A stretch of DNA of 64,000 nt from Leclercia sp. LSNIH1 (GTDB lineage: Bacteria > Pseudomonadota > Gammaproteobacteria > Enterobacterales > Enterobacteriaceae): NCBI RefSeq assembly GCF_002902985.1, contig NZ_CP026167.1, positions 806,001 through 870,000 on the forward strand, given 5' to 3'. The translations under genes were made by a program, and so were the position numbers. The notes beneath the pieces are model-generated. The model searched no databases. It saw only the letters and a program-made list of their open reading frames with translations, and had not been told where the DNA came from. Below are positions 30,688 to 40,061 of the stretch, piece after piece. Each line of letters starts with the position of its first letter. The stretch's first letter is position 1.

Positions 30688-31949
30688 TGTGTTAACGCTG
30701 CCGCGCTCGCGGCAGCGATCTCCCGCTTACTGCTCAACGTAAACGCCGACAACACCGTCACCGCCAGCACAAAACAGCCCAGCATCAGGTAGGTATCCTG
30801 GAAGCCGATCCGGTCATACATATTCCCGGCAAAGGCGGAGAGAAAAATCGCCGCCAGCTGTTTGGCGAAGTTGAAGCCAATCAGGTAGATGGTTGCGGAC
30901 AGCCGGGTATCGAACACCCCCGTGATGTACTTGAACGCCCCCACCAGCAGGAACGGGACTTCCAGCGCGTGGAGCATCTTCAGGGCCACCACTTCGACGG
31001 CGGTGGTGGCAAATGACGAACCGATAATACGCGTCGCCATGATCACCCCGGCAATCAGCAGCGTATTTTTCGCGCCAATGCGGTTTATGATCCACGGTGA
31101 GCAGAACATGATGATGGCGTTGCAAATCTCTCCGGCAGTGGTCGCAAAACCGAACGCACGCGTGCCCTCCTCCGGCGTGGCGAAGAAGGTTTTAAAGAAG
31201 GTGGCGAACTGCTGATCGAAGACGTCATAGACGCAGGCCACGCCAATCACGTACAGAATAAACATCCACATTTTGCGCTGGCGGAACAGGTTGATGACGG
31301 TTTTGACGGTGATCTGCGGCTGGTTCGCGCCAAGGGCATTCATCACCTGCGCGGTCTGGTTCGGCTTCGGTTTAGCCACCACCAGCAGCAGCATCAGGAC
31401 CAGCGCCGCGGCGGAGCCCATCCAGAAGACATACGACGGATCGATGCCAAACAGGATGCCGCCCGTCGAGGCGCACAGCCCCCAGCCGAGGCAGCCAAAC
31501 ATGCGCGCCTTGCCGTACTCAAAGAAGCTGTTGCGGCTTACGCGCTCAATATAGGCCTCAATGGCGCCCGATCCCGCCGAGAAGACAAAGCCGATATAGA
31601 CCCCACCGCTCAGCGCCCCGAGCCAGATGTTGGTCTTCAGCAGCGGGGCGAAGACGTAGAGGAAAAAGGGCGCGAAGAGAAACAGCAGGACCGCGATGAT
31701 CCACAGCAGATGTTTTTTCAGCCCCAGCTTGTCCGACACCACCCCCAGCACCGGCTGGAATGAGATGGCAAACAGCGAGATGCAGGAGAAGACGATCCCG
31801 GTATGGGTTTTATTCAGACCAATGATATCCGACAGCCAGATCGGCAGGAACGGAAAGCAGGTGGCCATGATGAAGAAGTAGAGAAAGAAGAACGACCCGA
31901 AGATCCAGAAGTTCGGATTGTCTTTATGGGTACAGGCAGTCGTGTTCAT
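30675..31949 (-). CDS. melY: LacY-family melibiose/alpha-galactoside:proton symporter
   Basis: 424 aa, 12 membrane segments, oligosaccharide:proton symporter family. It contains LacY hallmarks: [10 protein letters not shown] around the conserved substrate-site Arg, and FDQQFATFF. The N-terminus [26 protein letters not shown] is close, from memory, to MelY of Enterobacter cloacae. Start at 31949 rather than 31964. It follows the alpha-galactosidase gene and imports melibiose or raffinose. A perfect 22-nt palindrome lies in its 3' coding region. Confidence 0.9.
   Translation of the reverse strand: MNTTACTHKDNPNFWIFGSFFFLYFFIMATCFPFLPIWLSDIIGLNKTHTGIVFSCISLFAISFQPVLGVVSDKLGLKKHLLWIIAVLLFLFAPFFLYVFAPLLKTNIWLGALSGGVYIGFVFSAGSGAIEAYIERVSRNSFFEYGKARMFGCLGWGLCASTGGILFGIDPSYVFWMGSAAALVLMLLLVVAKPKPNQTAQVMNALGANQPQITVKTVINLFRQRKMWMFILYVIGVACVYDVFDQQFATFFKTFFATPEEGTRAFGFATTAGEICNAIIMFCSPWIINRIGAKNTLLIAGVIMATRIIGSSFATTAVEVVALKMLHALEVPFLLVGAFKYITGVFDTRLSATIYLIGFNFAKQLAAIFLSAFAGNMYDRIGFQDTYLMLGCFVLAVTVLSAFTLSSKREIAAASAAALTHQAR
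30696..30717. other. Perfect palindrome inside the 3' end of melY, just past rhaM
   Basis: CGCTGCCGCG / CGCGGCAGCG arms with a 2-nt CT loop, starting 9 nt after the rhaM stop codon on the plus strand. It can act as a 3' stabilising stem for rhaM mRNA while also coding Ala/Ser residues of the permease tail. Confidence 0.6.
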
Positions 31950-31993
31950 TATTTTTATCCTCAACTCAGGGCCGGTTGCCCGGCCCGTTACCC

Positions 31994-34117
31994 TTATACG
32001 CGTTCAACGCCAATCAGAATGGCGGTTTCCGGATCCAGAACCGGCAGGGCCAGCCCCGCCTGCATCAACCATTCGCCGCTCACCGTTTGCGGCGTCTCCA
32101 TCCAGGCCGGCAGCTTGCGCATGGTGTGCCCTCCCTCCCCGGTCAGGCGGATATTGGGGTGATCGAGCAGCGTGATGCGGTACCGGGCGTTGGCCGCCAG
32201 CCCCGGCATACGCAGCGGCATCATCAGGGTGTAGTCCGGCATCGCCATCTGGCTGACAATAAACAGCCCCTGACGCTGATCCGCGCTCACAATTCCCTGC
32301 GCCAGGGTGGTGCTGTCCGGCATATCCACCCGCCACTGGGTGCCGTGGTGGATCACCTCGCGCCACTGCTTATGCAGGGCCGCGTAGTGCCGGTAGCCTT
32401 CACGCTCCTGCTCATCCACGGCGAGGGGATCCAGCTCCAGCCCCATATGGCCGAACAGCGCCGTCAGGCCCCGGAAGGCGATGCTGTGCTGGCGGAAAGT
32501 GGCGTGACATTTATGATGACCGATGTGCGCGCCCATCACCTCCGGCGGGAAGAAGTAGCTCATGCCACGCTGGATAGTATTACGTTCCAGCGCGTCGTTG
32601 TTATCCGAGGCCCAGAAGCGATGGCAGCGGGTCAGCACTTCATAGTCAATACGCCCGCCACCCGAGGAGCAGGATTCAAACTCCACGTGCGGGAAGCGCT
32701 CGCCCAGGATATCCAGCAGGCGGTAGAACCGGCGGGTCTGGGCATCGGCCGCGGCCTTACCGTTATGGCCCGGCTGCACCAGCTCGCGGTTCATGTCCCA
32801 CTTCACATAGTCAACCTGATGCTCACCCAGCAGCCAGCTCATGCGCTCCAGCAGGTAGTCGAAAGCGGCAGGAATGTTGAGGTTCAGCACCCACTGGTGG
32901 CGGCCGGTGGCCTGTTCATACCCCGGCAGGGCCAGCACCCAGTCCGGGTGGGCGCGACAGAGATCGGAGTTCGGGTTAATCATCTCCGGCTCAACCCAGA
33001 TGCCAAACTCCATCCCGAGATCTTTGACGTGGTTGATCACCGGCGTCAGGCCGTTGGGGTATTTCTGCTCGTCGAGATACCAGTCCCCCAGCGCGGCATG
33101 GTCGTCGTTGCGGCCTTTGAACCAGCCGTCGTCGATGATAAAGCGCTCCACCCCCAGCGAGGCCGCTTCATCCGCCATCCGCATGATGTATTCCGGGTCG
33201 TGGTTAAAGTAGATCCCCTCCCAGGTGTTGAGATGCACCGGGCGCGGTTTGTTCTCCGGAAAGCGGATGATGTTGGCGCGCAGATAGCGGTGGAACTGCT
33301 GGCTCATGCCGTTCAGCCCGTGCGCGGAGTAGCTGGCATAAAGGCGTGGCGTCCACAGGGTTTCCCCCTCCTCCACCGCCATTTCCCCCGGCAGGTAGAG
33401 CGCTTCGGCCTGCAGATAACGGCGGCCATCGGTTTTGGCCTCCACGCGCAGGCGGTGGTTGCCGCTCCAGCCCAGATGCACGCCCCAGACGTCACCCTGC
33501 ATTTCGCTAAAGCCCGGCGTGCCGCCGATCAGCGCCGGGAAATGCTCGTGGGAGCTGCGGCCCCGGCGGTTCTCAATCACAAAGCTGTCATGCTCCAGCA
33601 GCAGGCGATGCGGCTGAAATTCGCGGATCCAGCGGCCATGAAAGGCCATCACTTCGCGGGCACGCTCCGCCAGCGGCAGGGTGACGGCCAGGCGCTCCAC
33701 CTGCCACGGCTGGCTTTTGAGGTTAGTCAGGCCGTGACGAACCGCCAGCACGCCGCTGTCATCAAGGGCTATCTCGCTGGTCAGACGCAGGCCAGCGATC
33801 TCATCTTCGGCGGTGAGGATCAGACTTTGCCCCTGCTGCGCGACTGCCACGGTCCGAAACCGTGGCGAACCATCCAGACCCTGACGGTGGCCTTCAATGC
33901 CCGGCGCGCCAAACAGGCCGTGGGCAAGCTCCGCCATCAGCGTCACCGGCGAGTCAACGTCAAGCCGGCCGTTAGCAATCGGGCGGGAAAGCGTGGCCGC
34001 ATCCTGCGGCGAAAAGTGGCGAAGGTGTGGCCCCCAGTAAAGAATTTCGGCGAACGGATGGGTTTTGATCACCACATCCACCGTTTCGCTCGCGAGTCGT
34101 AAAATAGCCTCTTGCAT
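31994..34117 (-). CDS. rafA: Alpha-galactosidase, GH36 (RafA-type)
   Basis: 707 aa from MQEAILRLAS with AGGAG upstream; the longer frame to 34180 would cross the operators. Cytoplasmic enzyme hydrolysing alpha-1,6-galactosides (melibiose, raffinose). Nucleophile Asp in VDYVKWDMNRE and acid/base Asp in FWASDNNDALER are present, with FESCSSGGGRIDYE between them. No secretion signal. First gene of a rafA-melY operon downstream of two LacI-type operators. Confidence 0.94.
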   Translation of the reverse strand: MQEAILRLASETVDVVIKTHPFAEILYWGPHLRHFSPQDAATLSRPIANGRLDVDSPVTLMAELAHGLFGAPGIEGHRQGLDGSPRFRTVAVAQQGQSLILTAEDEIAGLRLTSEIALDDSGVLAVRHGLTNLKSQPWQVERLAVTLPLAERAREVMAFHGRWIREFQPHRLLLEHDSFVIENRRGRSSHEHFPALIGGTPGFSEMQGDVWGVHLGWSGNHRLRVEAKTDGRRYLQAEALYLPGEMAVEEGETLWTPRLYASYSAHGLNGMSQQFHRYLRANIIRFPENKPRPVHLNTWEGIYFNHDPEYIMRMADEAASLGVERFIIDDGWFKGRNDDHAALGDWYLDEQKYPNGLTPVINHVKDLGMEFGIWVEPEMINPNSDLCRAHPDWVLALPGYEQATGRHQWVLNLNIPAAFDYLLERMSWLLGEHQVDYVKWDMNRELVQPGHNGKAAADAQTRRFYRLLDILGERFPHVEFESCSSGGGRIDYEVLTRCHRFWASDNNDALERNTIQRGMSYFFPPEVMGAHIGHHKCHATFRQHSIAFRGLTALFGHMGLELDPLAVDEQEREGYRHYAALHKQWREVIHHGTQWRVDMPDSTTLAQGIVSADQRQGLFIVSQMAMPDYTLMMPLRMPGLAANARYRITLLDHPNIRLTGEGGHTMRKLPAWMETPQTVSGEWLMQAGLALPVLDPETAILIGVERV

Positions 34118-34154
34118 CGGACATCTCCTGTCATCGGGATATCCTGAGTGTTGA

Positions 34155-34170
34155 TCCGAAACGTTTCGGA
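34155..34170. promoter_or_regulatory. LacI-type operator 1 upstream of rafA
   Basis: TCCGAAACGTTTCGGA, a perfect 16-bp palindrome with the central CG typical of LacI/GalR operators. Likely target of the adjacent regulator. Confidence 0.85.
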
Positions 34171-34175
34171 TACAA

Positions 34176-34191
34176 ACCAAAACGTTTCGGA
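34176..34191. promoter_or_regulatory. LacI-type operator 2 upstream of rafA
   Basis: ACCAAAACGTTTCGGA, 14 of 16 identical to operator 1 and offset by 21 bp, i.e. two helical turns on the same DNA face. Confidence 0.8.
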
Positions 34192-34221
34192 TTTGTGATC
34201 GGGTTTAGAAATTAGGGAGAA

Positions 34222-35217
34222 TTATGCCGTCTGGCCCGGAGAGAATTCCGGTTGCCATAACACCTGAAGCTGGCTTATTTCGCTGCCATTAATCAGTTGC
34301 AGCACCATATCGGCGATCTGCTTACCCACGCCCTGACGGGTGGACTGGATCACCGCCGCCACGTCGATATCGACAATGCTGTCCTGCGGCAGGCCGTCAT
34401 ACACCACCAGCGACACGGCATGCTCGCCGGTTAAGCGTCCCATCTGCGCCAGCGCCATCGCCGCACCGTCACCGTGAGTGTTGCAATCGGTGACGATCGC
34501 TGTCGGGGGCGCATCCAGCGCCAGCAGTTGTTGGGTAGTGGTATAGCCTGCGCGGCGTGAAGGCGGCATGGTGCGCAGCCATTCGCTGGAGAGTCCGGCC
34601 TCTTTCAGGGCGTCAAGATAGCCCTGACGGCGCTGAGTGATAAAAGCCTGATTGTGGCTTTCGCCCAGGTACGCGATGCGTTGATGCCCGCGCGCAATCA
34701 GGTGCTGGGTGGCAGTATGCGTGCCCGCATAGTTATCAAAGTCGAACCAGGCATAGGGCTTTGGCAGATGGCTGCGCCCGAGCGCCAGGAAGGGGAACCC
34801 GGCGGCCTGCAACTGCTCCAGACGCGGATCGTTATCCAGCGTATGGGCCACAATCAGCGCATCCACACGACGGCTCTGCACCATCCGCATATAGCTGTGT
34901 TTATCAGCCAGATCGTCATCGGCAATGAGCAGTAAGTCGATCTCATGACGCGCTAATTGGTGGCTAATTTCGCCGACCATGTCCATAAAGACGCTGTTAT
35001 TGAGCGGAACAGGATGAACCGGAAAGACCAGCCCCACGGCGTCGATCTTGCCCATCTTCAGACGCCGGGCAAAAGTGTTCGGGCGATAGCCGCGCCGCTG
35101 CGCTTCAGCCTCCACGCGGGCCCGCGTCTCGCTGGAAACGTCATAATAGCCGTTGAGGGCGCGGCTTACCGTCGTTACCGACAGTCCCAGTTCTTTAGCA
35201 ATGGCTTTAAGCGACAT
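34222..35217 (-). CDS. LacI-family repressor of the alpha-galactoside genes
   Basis: 331 aa from MSLKAIAKELG, the canonical start of LacI-type proteins; the open frame to 35280 is an artefact. N-terminal HTH SLKAIAKELGLSVTTVSRALNG and hinge helix, followed by a periplasmic-binding-protein-like sensor domain (about 60-331). It lies directly upstream of rafA in the same direction, with the operator pair in the gap, so it most likely controls rafA-melY in response to an alpha-galactoside. Confidence 0.9.
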   Translation of the reverse strand: MSLKAIAKELGLSVTTVSRALNGYYDVSSETRARVEAEAQRRGYRPNTFARRLKMGKIDAVGLVFPVHPVPLNNSVFMDMVGEISHQLARHEIDLLLIADDDLADKHSYMRMVQSRRVDALIVAHTLDNDPRLEQLQAAGFPFLALGRSHLPKPYAWFDFDNYAGTHTATQHLIARGHQRIAYLGESHNQAFITQRRQGYLDALKEAGLSSEWLRTMPPSRRAGYTTTQQLLALDAPPTAIVTDCNTHGDGAAMALAQMGRLTGEHAVSLVVYDGLPQDSIVDIDVAAVIQSTRQGVGKQIADMVLQLINGSEISQLQVLWQPEFSPGQTA

Positions 35218-35236
35218 GATTATCCGTGTCTTTGGG

Positions 35237-35785
35237 TTAGTTTTGTTCCGCCACCATGAGCGCATACGTATCGGGCTCAAGGGCTTTGAAGAGATGCGGC
35301 TGGTCGGCAGGATAGCAAATATAGTCCCCTGGCCCCAGCTCCTCGGGCGATTCGGTCAGGCCAATCAGCGCCCGCCCCTTCATCACAATAATATGCTCAA
35401 CCGAACCCGGCGGGTGCGGATGGGAGATACGATCCGCGCCGGGCTGGGCCATCAAAATATAGATATCGCGTCGGGCGCCCGGCGGGCATGCCGCCAGTAA
35501 AATGGCCTCATAGTTTGCCTGTTCCGCCACCACTTTTGTGCCTTCACCCAGGCGGATCACCTGGGTGGCAGGCTGCTGCGGTTCAAGCAGGCGGGCAAAC
35601 GGAATATCCAGCGCCACACAGAGCGACCATAACGTTTCGAGGCTGGGGTTGCCGTTACCGGACTCCAGCTGGGAGAGCGTGGATTTGGCGATCCCGGCAC
35701 GGCGGGCGATCTCCGCCAGTGAAAGCCCGGTCCGCGTGCGCTCTCGCACCAGACTTTTGGCGATCACGCTAATTGGCTGCGTCAT
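35237..35785 (-). CDS. XRE-family regulator with cupin domain
   Basis: 182 aa. XRE-type HTH (about 10-64: LSLAEIARRAGIAKSTLSQLESG) followed by a C-terminal cupin sensor domain (HPHPPGSVEHIIVMKGRALI). Similar in layout to E. coli SutR (YdcN). Divergent from azlCD with inverted repeats in the gap, so control of the branched-chain amino-acid exporter is inferred; it may be autoregulated. Ends 19 nt before the LacI gene start. Confidence 0.88.
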   Translation of the reverse strand: MTQPISVIAKSLVRERTRTGLSLAEIARRAGIAKSTLSQLESGNGNPSLETLWSLCVALDIPFARLLEPQQPATQVIRLGEGTKVVAEQANYEAILLAACPPGARRDIYILMAQPGADRISHPHPPGSVEHIIVMKGRALIGLTESPEELGPGDYICYPADQPHLFKALEPDTYALMVAEQN

Positions 35786-35811
35786 AAAACGATCTCACAC
35801 ACTGTTAAAAC

Positions 35812-35824
35812 GAACGAATCGTTC
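35812..35824. promoter_or_regulatory. Inverted repeat between the XRE regulator and azlC
   Basis: GAACGA-A-TCGTTC, with perfect 6-bp arms; a related TCGTTCGA lies at 35866-35873. Placed between divergent genes, these are good candidates for the regulator's operator. Confidence 0.6.
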
Positions 35825-35888
35825 ATCTTGATAAACGATCTTATTGCGTTCATTATAATGGATACTCGTTCGATATGGCTAAATTTGT

Positions 35889-36548
35889 ATGAAGCACACA
35901 TTCTCTTGTCTCAATGGCGACACGGTCAAAGCCATCATCCTGGTCTGTCTGGCGGTGGGCGTCGTGGGGATGTCCTACGGCTCGCTGGCGATGGCGTACG
36001 GTTTTCCGCTGTGGGTGCCGTTTGTTCTCTCCATTTCGGTGCTGGCGGGCGCCTCGGAATTTATGTTTATCGGCATTGTCGCCAGCGGCGGTAATCCCCT
36101 TGCCGCGGCCGCCGCCGGGCTGCTGGTCAATGCCCGCCACGTACCATTTGGCGTAACGGTGCGTGAGCTGGTGGGCAAACGCGGCGCCAGCTTGCTGGGC
36201 TGTCACATTATGAATGACGAAAGCGTGGTCTTTGGCCTGTCGCAAAAAACGCCGGAACAGCGTAAAGCCGCCTACTGGCTCTGCGGCCTGGGGGTGGCCA
36301 TCATCTGGCCGCTGGGCACCCTGCTGGGAGCGATGGTCGGCAAACTGCTGCCGGAGCCGGAGACCATCGGGCTGGATGCGGTCTTCCCGGCCATTTTGCT
36401 GGCCTTAGTCGTGCCCGCCTTTAAAAACCGCACCACGCTGATTCGCGCCTGTAGCGGGGCGGCGTTGTCCCTGGCCGCGGTGCCGTTTGCGCCGGTGGGG
36501 CTGCCGGTGCTGCTCTCCCTGCTTGGCCTCGCGGCGAGGAAGAAATAA
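35889..36548 (+). CDS. azlC: AzlC-family branched-chain amino-acid exporter, large subunit
   Basis: 219 aa inner-membrane protein of the LIV-E family, homologous to E. coli YgaZ. It exports branched-chain amino acids (and possibly methionine or analogues) with the small AzlD subunit. ASEFMFIGIVASGG and LVNARHVPFGV are family signatures. Its TAA overlaps the azlD ATG by 1 nt. Confidence 0.9.
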   Translation: MKHTFSCLNGDTVKAIILVCLAVGVVGMSYGSLAMAYGFPLWVPFVLSISVLAGASEFMFIGIVASGGNPLAAAAAGLLVNARHVPFGVTVRELVGKRGASLLGCHIMNDESVVFGLSQKTPEQRKAAYWLCGLGVAIIWPLGTLLGAMVGKLLPEPETIGLDAVFPAILLALVVPAFKNRTTLIRACSGAALSLAAVPFAPVGLPVLLSLLGLAARKK

Positions 36549-36871
36549 TGGAAAATATAACCGTCTTTATTCTCGGCATCGCCCTGCTTTCCGCAGGCAC
36601 CTACCTGATGCGTCTCGGCGGGGCGAAACTGGGCAGCCGGTTAGCGCTGTCTGAACGCTCCCAGGCGCTGCTCTCGGATGCGGCAACGGTGTTGCTCTTT
36701 TCGGTGGCGCTGGCGACCACCTTCTATGAAGGAGAACATTTCGCCGGGATGGCGCGGGTGTTGGGTGTGGCCTTTGCGGTGTTCCTCGCCTGGCGCAAGG
36801 TGCCGTTGATTTTCGTGATTGTCGCGGCGGCGGTGGTTACGGCGCTATTACGTCTGGCGGGCATAAACTAA
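36548..36871 (+). CDS. azlD: AzlD-family exporter small subunit
   Basis: 107 aa with about four hydrophobic helices; YgaH-like. TYLMRLGGAKLGSRL at the N-terminus is family-typical. Translationally coupled to azlC. A bidirectional terminator follows at once. Confidence 0.9.
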   Translation: MENITVFILGIALLSAGTYLMRLGGAKLGSRLALSERSQALLSDAATVLLFSVALATTFYEGEHFAGMARVLGVAFAVFLAWRKVPLIFVIVAAAVVTALLRLAGIN

Positions 36872-36875
36872 AAAA

Positions 36876-36891
36876 GCGCCCCGGGGGCGCT
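36876..36891. terminator. Bidirectional terminator between azlD and DUF1471 gene
   Basis: GCGCCCCGGGGGCGC-type stem flanked by A-run and TCTTT; it serves azlD on plus and the small gene on minus. Duplicated at 47553-47568. Confidence 0.8.
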
Positions 36892-36912
36892 CTTTCGACA
36901 GATGCTGTGTGC

Positions 36913-37125
36913 TTATTTGTTCAGTTCAGCGGTCATGTGTACACGGTTACCGGAGAAGGCCTGGGTAATGGTGTAAGAGGAAGCGCCTGCCTGCTCAGCC
37001 TGAGCGGCAATTTTCGCTTCCGCGCCATCAATGGTGCTGGCGGATGCGGTGACGGACTGGGCAGCGAAAGAACCGAAAGAAGTAGCCAGAGCGATAACAG
37101 CGACAAAAATTTTGATGCTTTTCAT
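36913..37125 (-). CDS. DUF1471 (YhcN/BhsA family) periplasmic protein, copy 1
   Basis: 70 aa. Signal peptide about 1-22 (ending SFAA), then a 48-residue DUF1471 domain (SASTIDGAEAKIAAQAEQAGASSYTITQ). Members of this family are stress-, biofilm- or acid-linked secreted proteins. It differs from copy 2 only at residue 6 (Ile versus Thr), inside the signal peptide. It lies within the direct repeat. Confidence 0.92.
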   Translation of the reverse strand: MKSIKIFVAVIALATSFGSFAAQSVTASASTIDGAEAKIAAQAEQAGASSYTITQAFSGNRVHMTAELNK

Positions 37126-37348
37126 GATAGTGACCCTTTCAATAAGTTGTTGGTGTAAGGCGTCGTGCCTTGATGTGATAAATAATAGGCCTCATCACCA
37201 ACAACTGATAGCGGAAGGATTTGCTTACTTAATTCAAAATTACTGATTTAAATACCTGCTTTTAATCCCACACAAAATTCCCGGCGATCGGGATCACATT
37301 CCAGCCAAAACAGGGTTTCATTTTCGTGTCACGACGGGGAAAGTAATC

Positions 37349-37397
37349 AGTGTCGAATCATAAAGTTAGTGTCTAGTGTCTAACTACTTTCGACACT
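37349..37397. promoter_or_regulatory. Cluster of AGTGTC motifs upstream of the sigma-54 activator gene
   Basis: AGTGTCGA (37349-37356), AGTGTCTAGTGTCT (37368-37381) and the inverted copy TCGACACT (37390-37397) lie within 50 bp, just before the activator gene. The same motif precedes the PTS operon and the porin. This suggests autoregulation. The rest of 37126-37426 is the DUF1471 upstream region plus non-coding DNA. Confidence 0.65.
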
Positions 37398-37426
37398 TTT
37401 TTCTACTCTACGCAGGACAATAACTG

Positions 37427-40030
37427 ATGGCTCTGTCAGCGAAAGAAAAGCTATTCCATAAAATTTTAACGCATTATGCTGCCAGCCCTTCTGGTTTCAC
37501 GGCTCAGGACTGTGCTGACTTTATGCCAGTTAACCGCAGCGTACTTAGCCATTACCTGAACAGGCTTTGCGATGATGGTCAGTTAAGTAAGGAAAATACC
37601 CGCCCCGTCCGCTTCTATGTCCGCCAGAACAACACCGAAACGCTATCATCTTCTCATTTAGTGTCGAAAAGAGAGGACGTCTTTCAGACGCTGATTGGCG
37701 CAAAAGGAAGTCTGGCAGAGGCGGTGGCACTCTGTCGTTCCGCAGTGGATTACCCAGGCGAAGGTTTGCCGGTACTGATCTCCGGTGAAAGCGGCGTGGG
37801 GAAAAGCCATCTGGCGATGCTTATTCACCGCTATGCGGTGGAGCGTGGCGTCGTGGCTGCGGAGAAACCTTTTGTTGAGCTGAACTGCGCCGATTACGCC
37901 AACAACCCTGAACTGCTGTCAGCCACCCTTTTTGGCTATACCCGTGGCGCCTTTACGGGGGCCGATCGTGAAAAGCGCGGTGCTTTTGATGAGGCCGATG
38001 GCGGTTTTCTGTTTCTGGATGAAGTTCATCGTCTGTCGGCGGAGAATCAGGAGAAACTCTTCCTGTTTATGGACAAAGGCTATTTCTACCGTCTGGGGGA
38101 TAACCGAACCCGTCACCCTGCCTCGCTGCGCTTTATCTTCGCCACCACGGAAAATATCGAGACGGTATTACTTAACACCTTTCGCCGACGGATCCCGGTC
38201 CGCGTGACGCTGCCCAACTATTTATCGCGTTCGCTAACCGAACGCGTTGCTCACGTCAGCCATTTTCTCCAGCAGGAAGCGCGCAGCTTGCGGCGGGACA
38301 TTCACCTCGACAATTTGCTTATGCACCAGCTGGTGACCTCTCCGGTGCGCGGCAATATTGGCGAACTTAAAAACCAGATCAAAGTCATGTGTGCCAGCGC
38401 GTGGAGCGATCGCCGCGATGCGGCGGTCATCTTGCTACGGAGCGCGCAGACCAGCGGTGAAACCCTGGTGATTTCTGCACGCCAGCCTGGCGATACGCCC
38501 GATGCCAGCATAGTCATCCCAAAGGCGATGCACGATGCAGTGATCTTCCGTGAGTTCTGCCATAGCGGCAACGTCCTGCTACTGAACCGTAAGATGGAGC
38601 AGCTGCTGACCTCAGTGAGTGGCATCATGGCTCCGGAAGCCATTTATAGCGGCTATCTGTGGCAAAACACCATGCACGCGATAAATGAACTCGAGATCCA
38701 GACCGGTGTTCCCTGTGGGCAGGAGATCCGTAAAGCGGTCTGGCTCTGTCTGAACTATGCGTTGAATACACCTCAACAACCAGACGCGGTTAGTGAGTTG
38801 CAAAACATCTCAGATTACGTCTCCGGCAAAGCCCGGCTGCTGGCGGAAGAGTGCCTCGCGCTGCTGGCAAAGCACGTGGTTAACCAGCCCCTGCCCTTGC
38901 TTATGCCGCTGCTGAGCTGCGCGTTTCACACCCAGGCCGGAGAAGATGATCTTATCCAGGGCATCATTGTCTCGCATGGCCGCTCTACCGCCTCCAGCAT
39001 TGCTGGCATCGCCAACCAGCTGACCGGCGGCTATTACTTCAAAGCCTTCGATATGCCCAATGCGACATCCACCCGGGAAATTATCGATTTACTGATTACG
39101 CATCTTTCCCGCCTCAGACAAGGTGCCGGATTAATCATCCTGGTGGATATGGGGTCGCTAAAGGAGATCTACGAAGAGATTAAGCTTCATCTGCACGGCG
39201 AGCTGCTGGTGATTAACAATGTCAGCACCGCGATGGCGCTGGATATTGCCTCCAGAATTCAGGAACAGCAGTCGATGGAGGCCATCATCGAAGGCACCAA
39301 AGGCGCTTATGAGGTGGAAGCACGCTACTACGCGGGGATGCAGCCCGGCAATAAAATCATTATCTCCTGCATCTCTGGTGAAGGCATCTCACGAAAGTTG
39401 AAAGATATCGTTCAGCGTTACCTTGCCCAGGAAAGCATCGACATCATTACGATGGAATATGACGATCTGAAATGGAAAATTACCCGCGCCGACCCTGCCC
39501 TGAACGGTACGCGTCTCATCATCACCACCACCGATCTGGAGGCGGGCTATATACCGCTGATTAGCGTCGAGCAGTTGATTAAAGAGAAAACTCAAATCCT
39601 GAAACGTGACTACTTCCACGGGCTGCTGACGGACGGCGGCCTGGAGCCGATGGTGGAAGAGGTAGTGAAACTCTTCACCGTAGAAGGCGTTGCCAGCCGC
39701 CTGAACTTCCTCAATCCGGTGGTCATCATCGATGAAGTGGAAGCGGTGATTAAACAGTACGAAGCATTCTATAAAATCCATTTCGAGAGCTACCTGCGCA
39801 TCAATCTCTTTATGCACATTGCGCTGATGATTGAACGGGTAATGGTGAATAACGGCGTGCGCCAGCGCGAAGAGGCGCAACTTACACCCGAGCAGACGGC
39901 CTTCGTTGCCGTACATGACACCTTTTTCCAGGCGCTAAATCGCAAATACAACATCACTCTCCCTCTCACTGAAGTGTTGATGATTTACGAAATTATGGAG
40001 CCGTGGATTGCCACTGATGCCCTTTCGTAA
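37427..40030 (+). CDS. LevR-type sigma-54-dependent activator with PRD and PTS domains
   Basis: 867 aa. Domains in order: N-terminal winged-helix HTH (about 1-65); AAA+ domain (about 85-330) with Walker A GESGVGKS (120-127), sigma-54 contact GAFTGA (174-179) and Walker B FLFLDEV (194-200); PRD1 (about 405-505); EIIA-Man-like domain with His517 in VSHGRST; an EIIB-like domain (about 645-760); and PRD2 with His797. PTS components would phosphorylate these histidines to report sugar flux. It precedes a mannose-family PTS operon and is its probable activator. Confidence 0.92.
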   Translation: MALSAKEKLFHKILTHYAASPSGFTAQDCADFMPVNRSVLSHYLNRLCDDGQLSKENTRPVRFYVRQNNTETLSSSHLVSKREDVFQTLIGAKGSLAEAVALCRSAVDYPGEGLPVLISGESGVGKSHLAMLIHRYAVERGVVAAEKPFVELNCADYANNPELLSATLFGYTRGAFTGADREKRGAFDEADGGFLFLDEVHRLSAENQEKLFLFMDKGYFYRLGDNRTRHPASLRFIFATTENIETVLLNTFRRRIPVRVTLPNYLSRSLTERVAHVSHFLQQEARSLRRDIHLDNLLMHQLVTSPVRGNIGELKNQIKVMCASAWSDRRDAAVILLRSAQTSGETLVISARQPGDTPDASIVIPKAMHDAVIFREFCHSGNVLLLNRKMEQLLTSVSGIMAPEAIYSGYLWQNTMHAINELEIQTGVPCGQEIRKAVWLCLNYALNTPQQPDAVSELQNISDYVSGKARLLAEECLALLAKHVVNQPLPLLMPLLSCAFHTQAGEDDLIQGIIVSHGRSTASSIAGIANQLTGGYYFKAFDMPNATSTREIIDLLITHLSRLRQGAGLIILVDMGSLKEIYEEIKLHLHGELLVINNVSTAMALDIASRIQEQQSMEAIIEGTKGAYEVEARYYAGMQPGNKIIISCISGEGISRKLKDIVQRYLAQESIDIITMEYDDLKWKITRADPALNGTRLIITTTDLEAGYIPLISVEQLIKEKTQILKRDYFHGLLTDGGLEPMVEEVVKLFTVEGVASRLNFLNPVVIIDEVEAVIKQYEAFYKIHFESYLRINLFMHIALMIERVMVNNGVRQREEAQLTPEQTAFVAVHDTFFQALNRKYNITLPLTEVLMIYEIMEPWIATDALS

Positions 40031-40061
40031 TCCGTGACGCCAGCGCAGGCTGGCGCACGCT

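Larger units (their letters stand above)
36870..37247. repeat. 378-bp direct repeat, copy 1
   Basis: Aligns without gaps to 47547-47924 with 10 mismatches by my reading (about 97% identity). It comprises a terminator hairpin, a complete DUF1471 gene and its upstream region. Identity ends exactly at TACTGAT in both copies. In copy 2 those last bases are the final codons of fdhD, so copy 1 carries an fdhD tail fragment. Confidence 0.92.

Noticed and set aside
31976..34102. 708-codon open frame antisense to rafA
   Set aside because: Mirror of the GH36 gene; product rich in H, Q, R and P with no domain, while the minus strand has clear catalytic motifs.
37349..37397. Short spaced AGTGTC repeats as a CRISPR-like array
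   Set aside because: Units are only 7-8 nt, irregularly spaced and partly inverted; they fit regulator sites, not repeat-spacer units.
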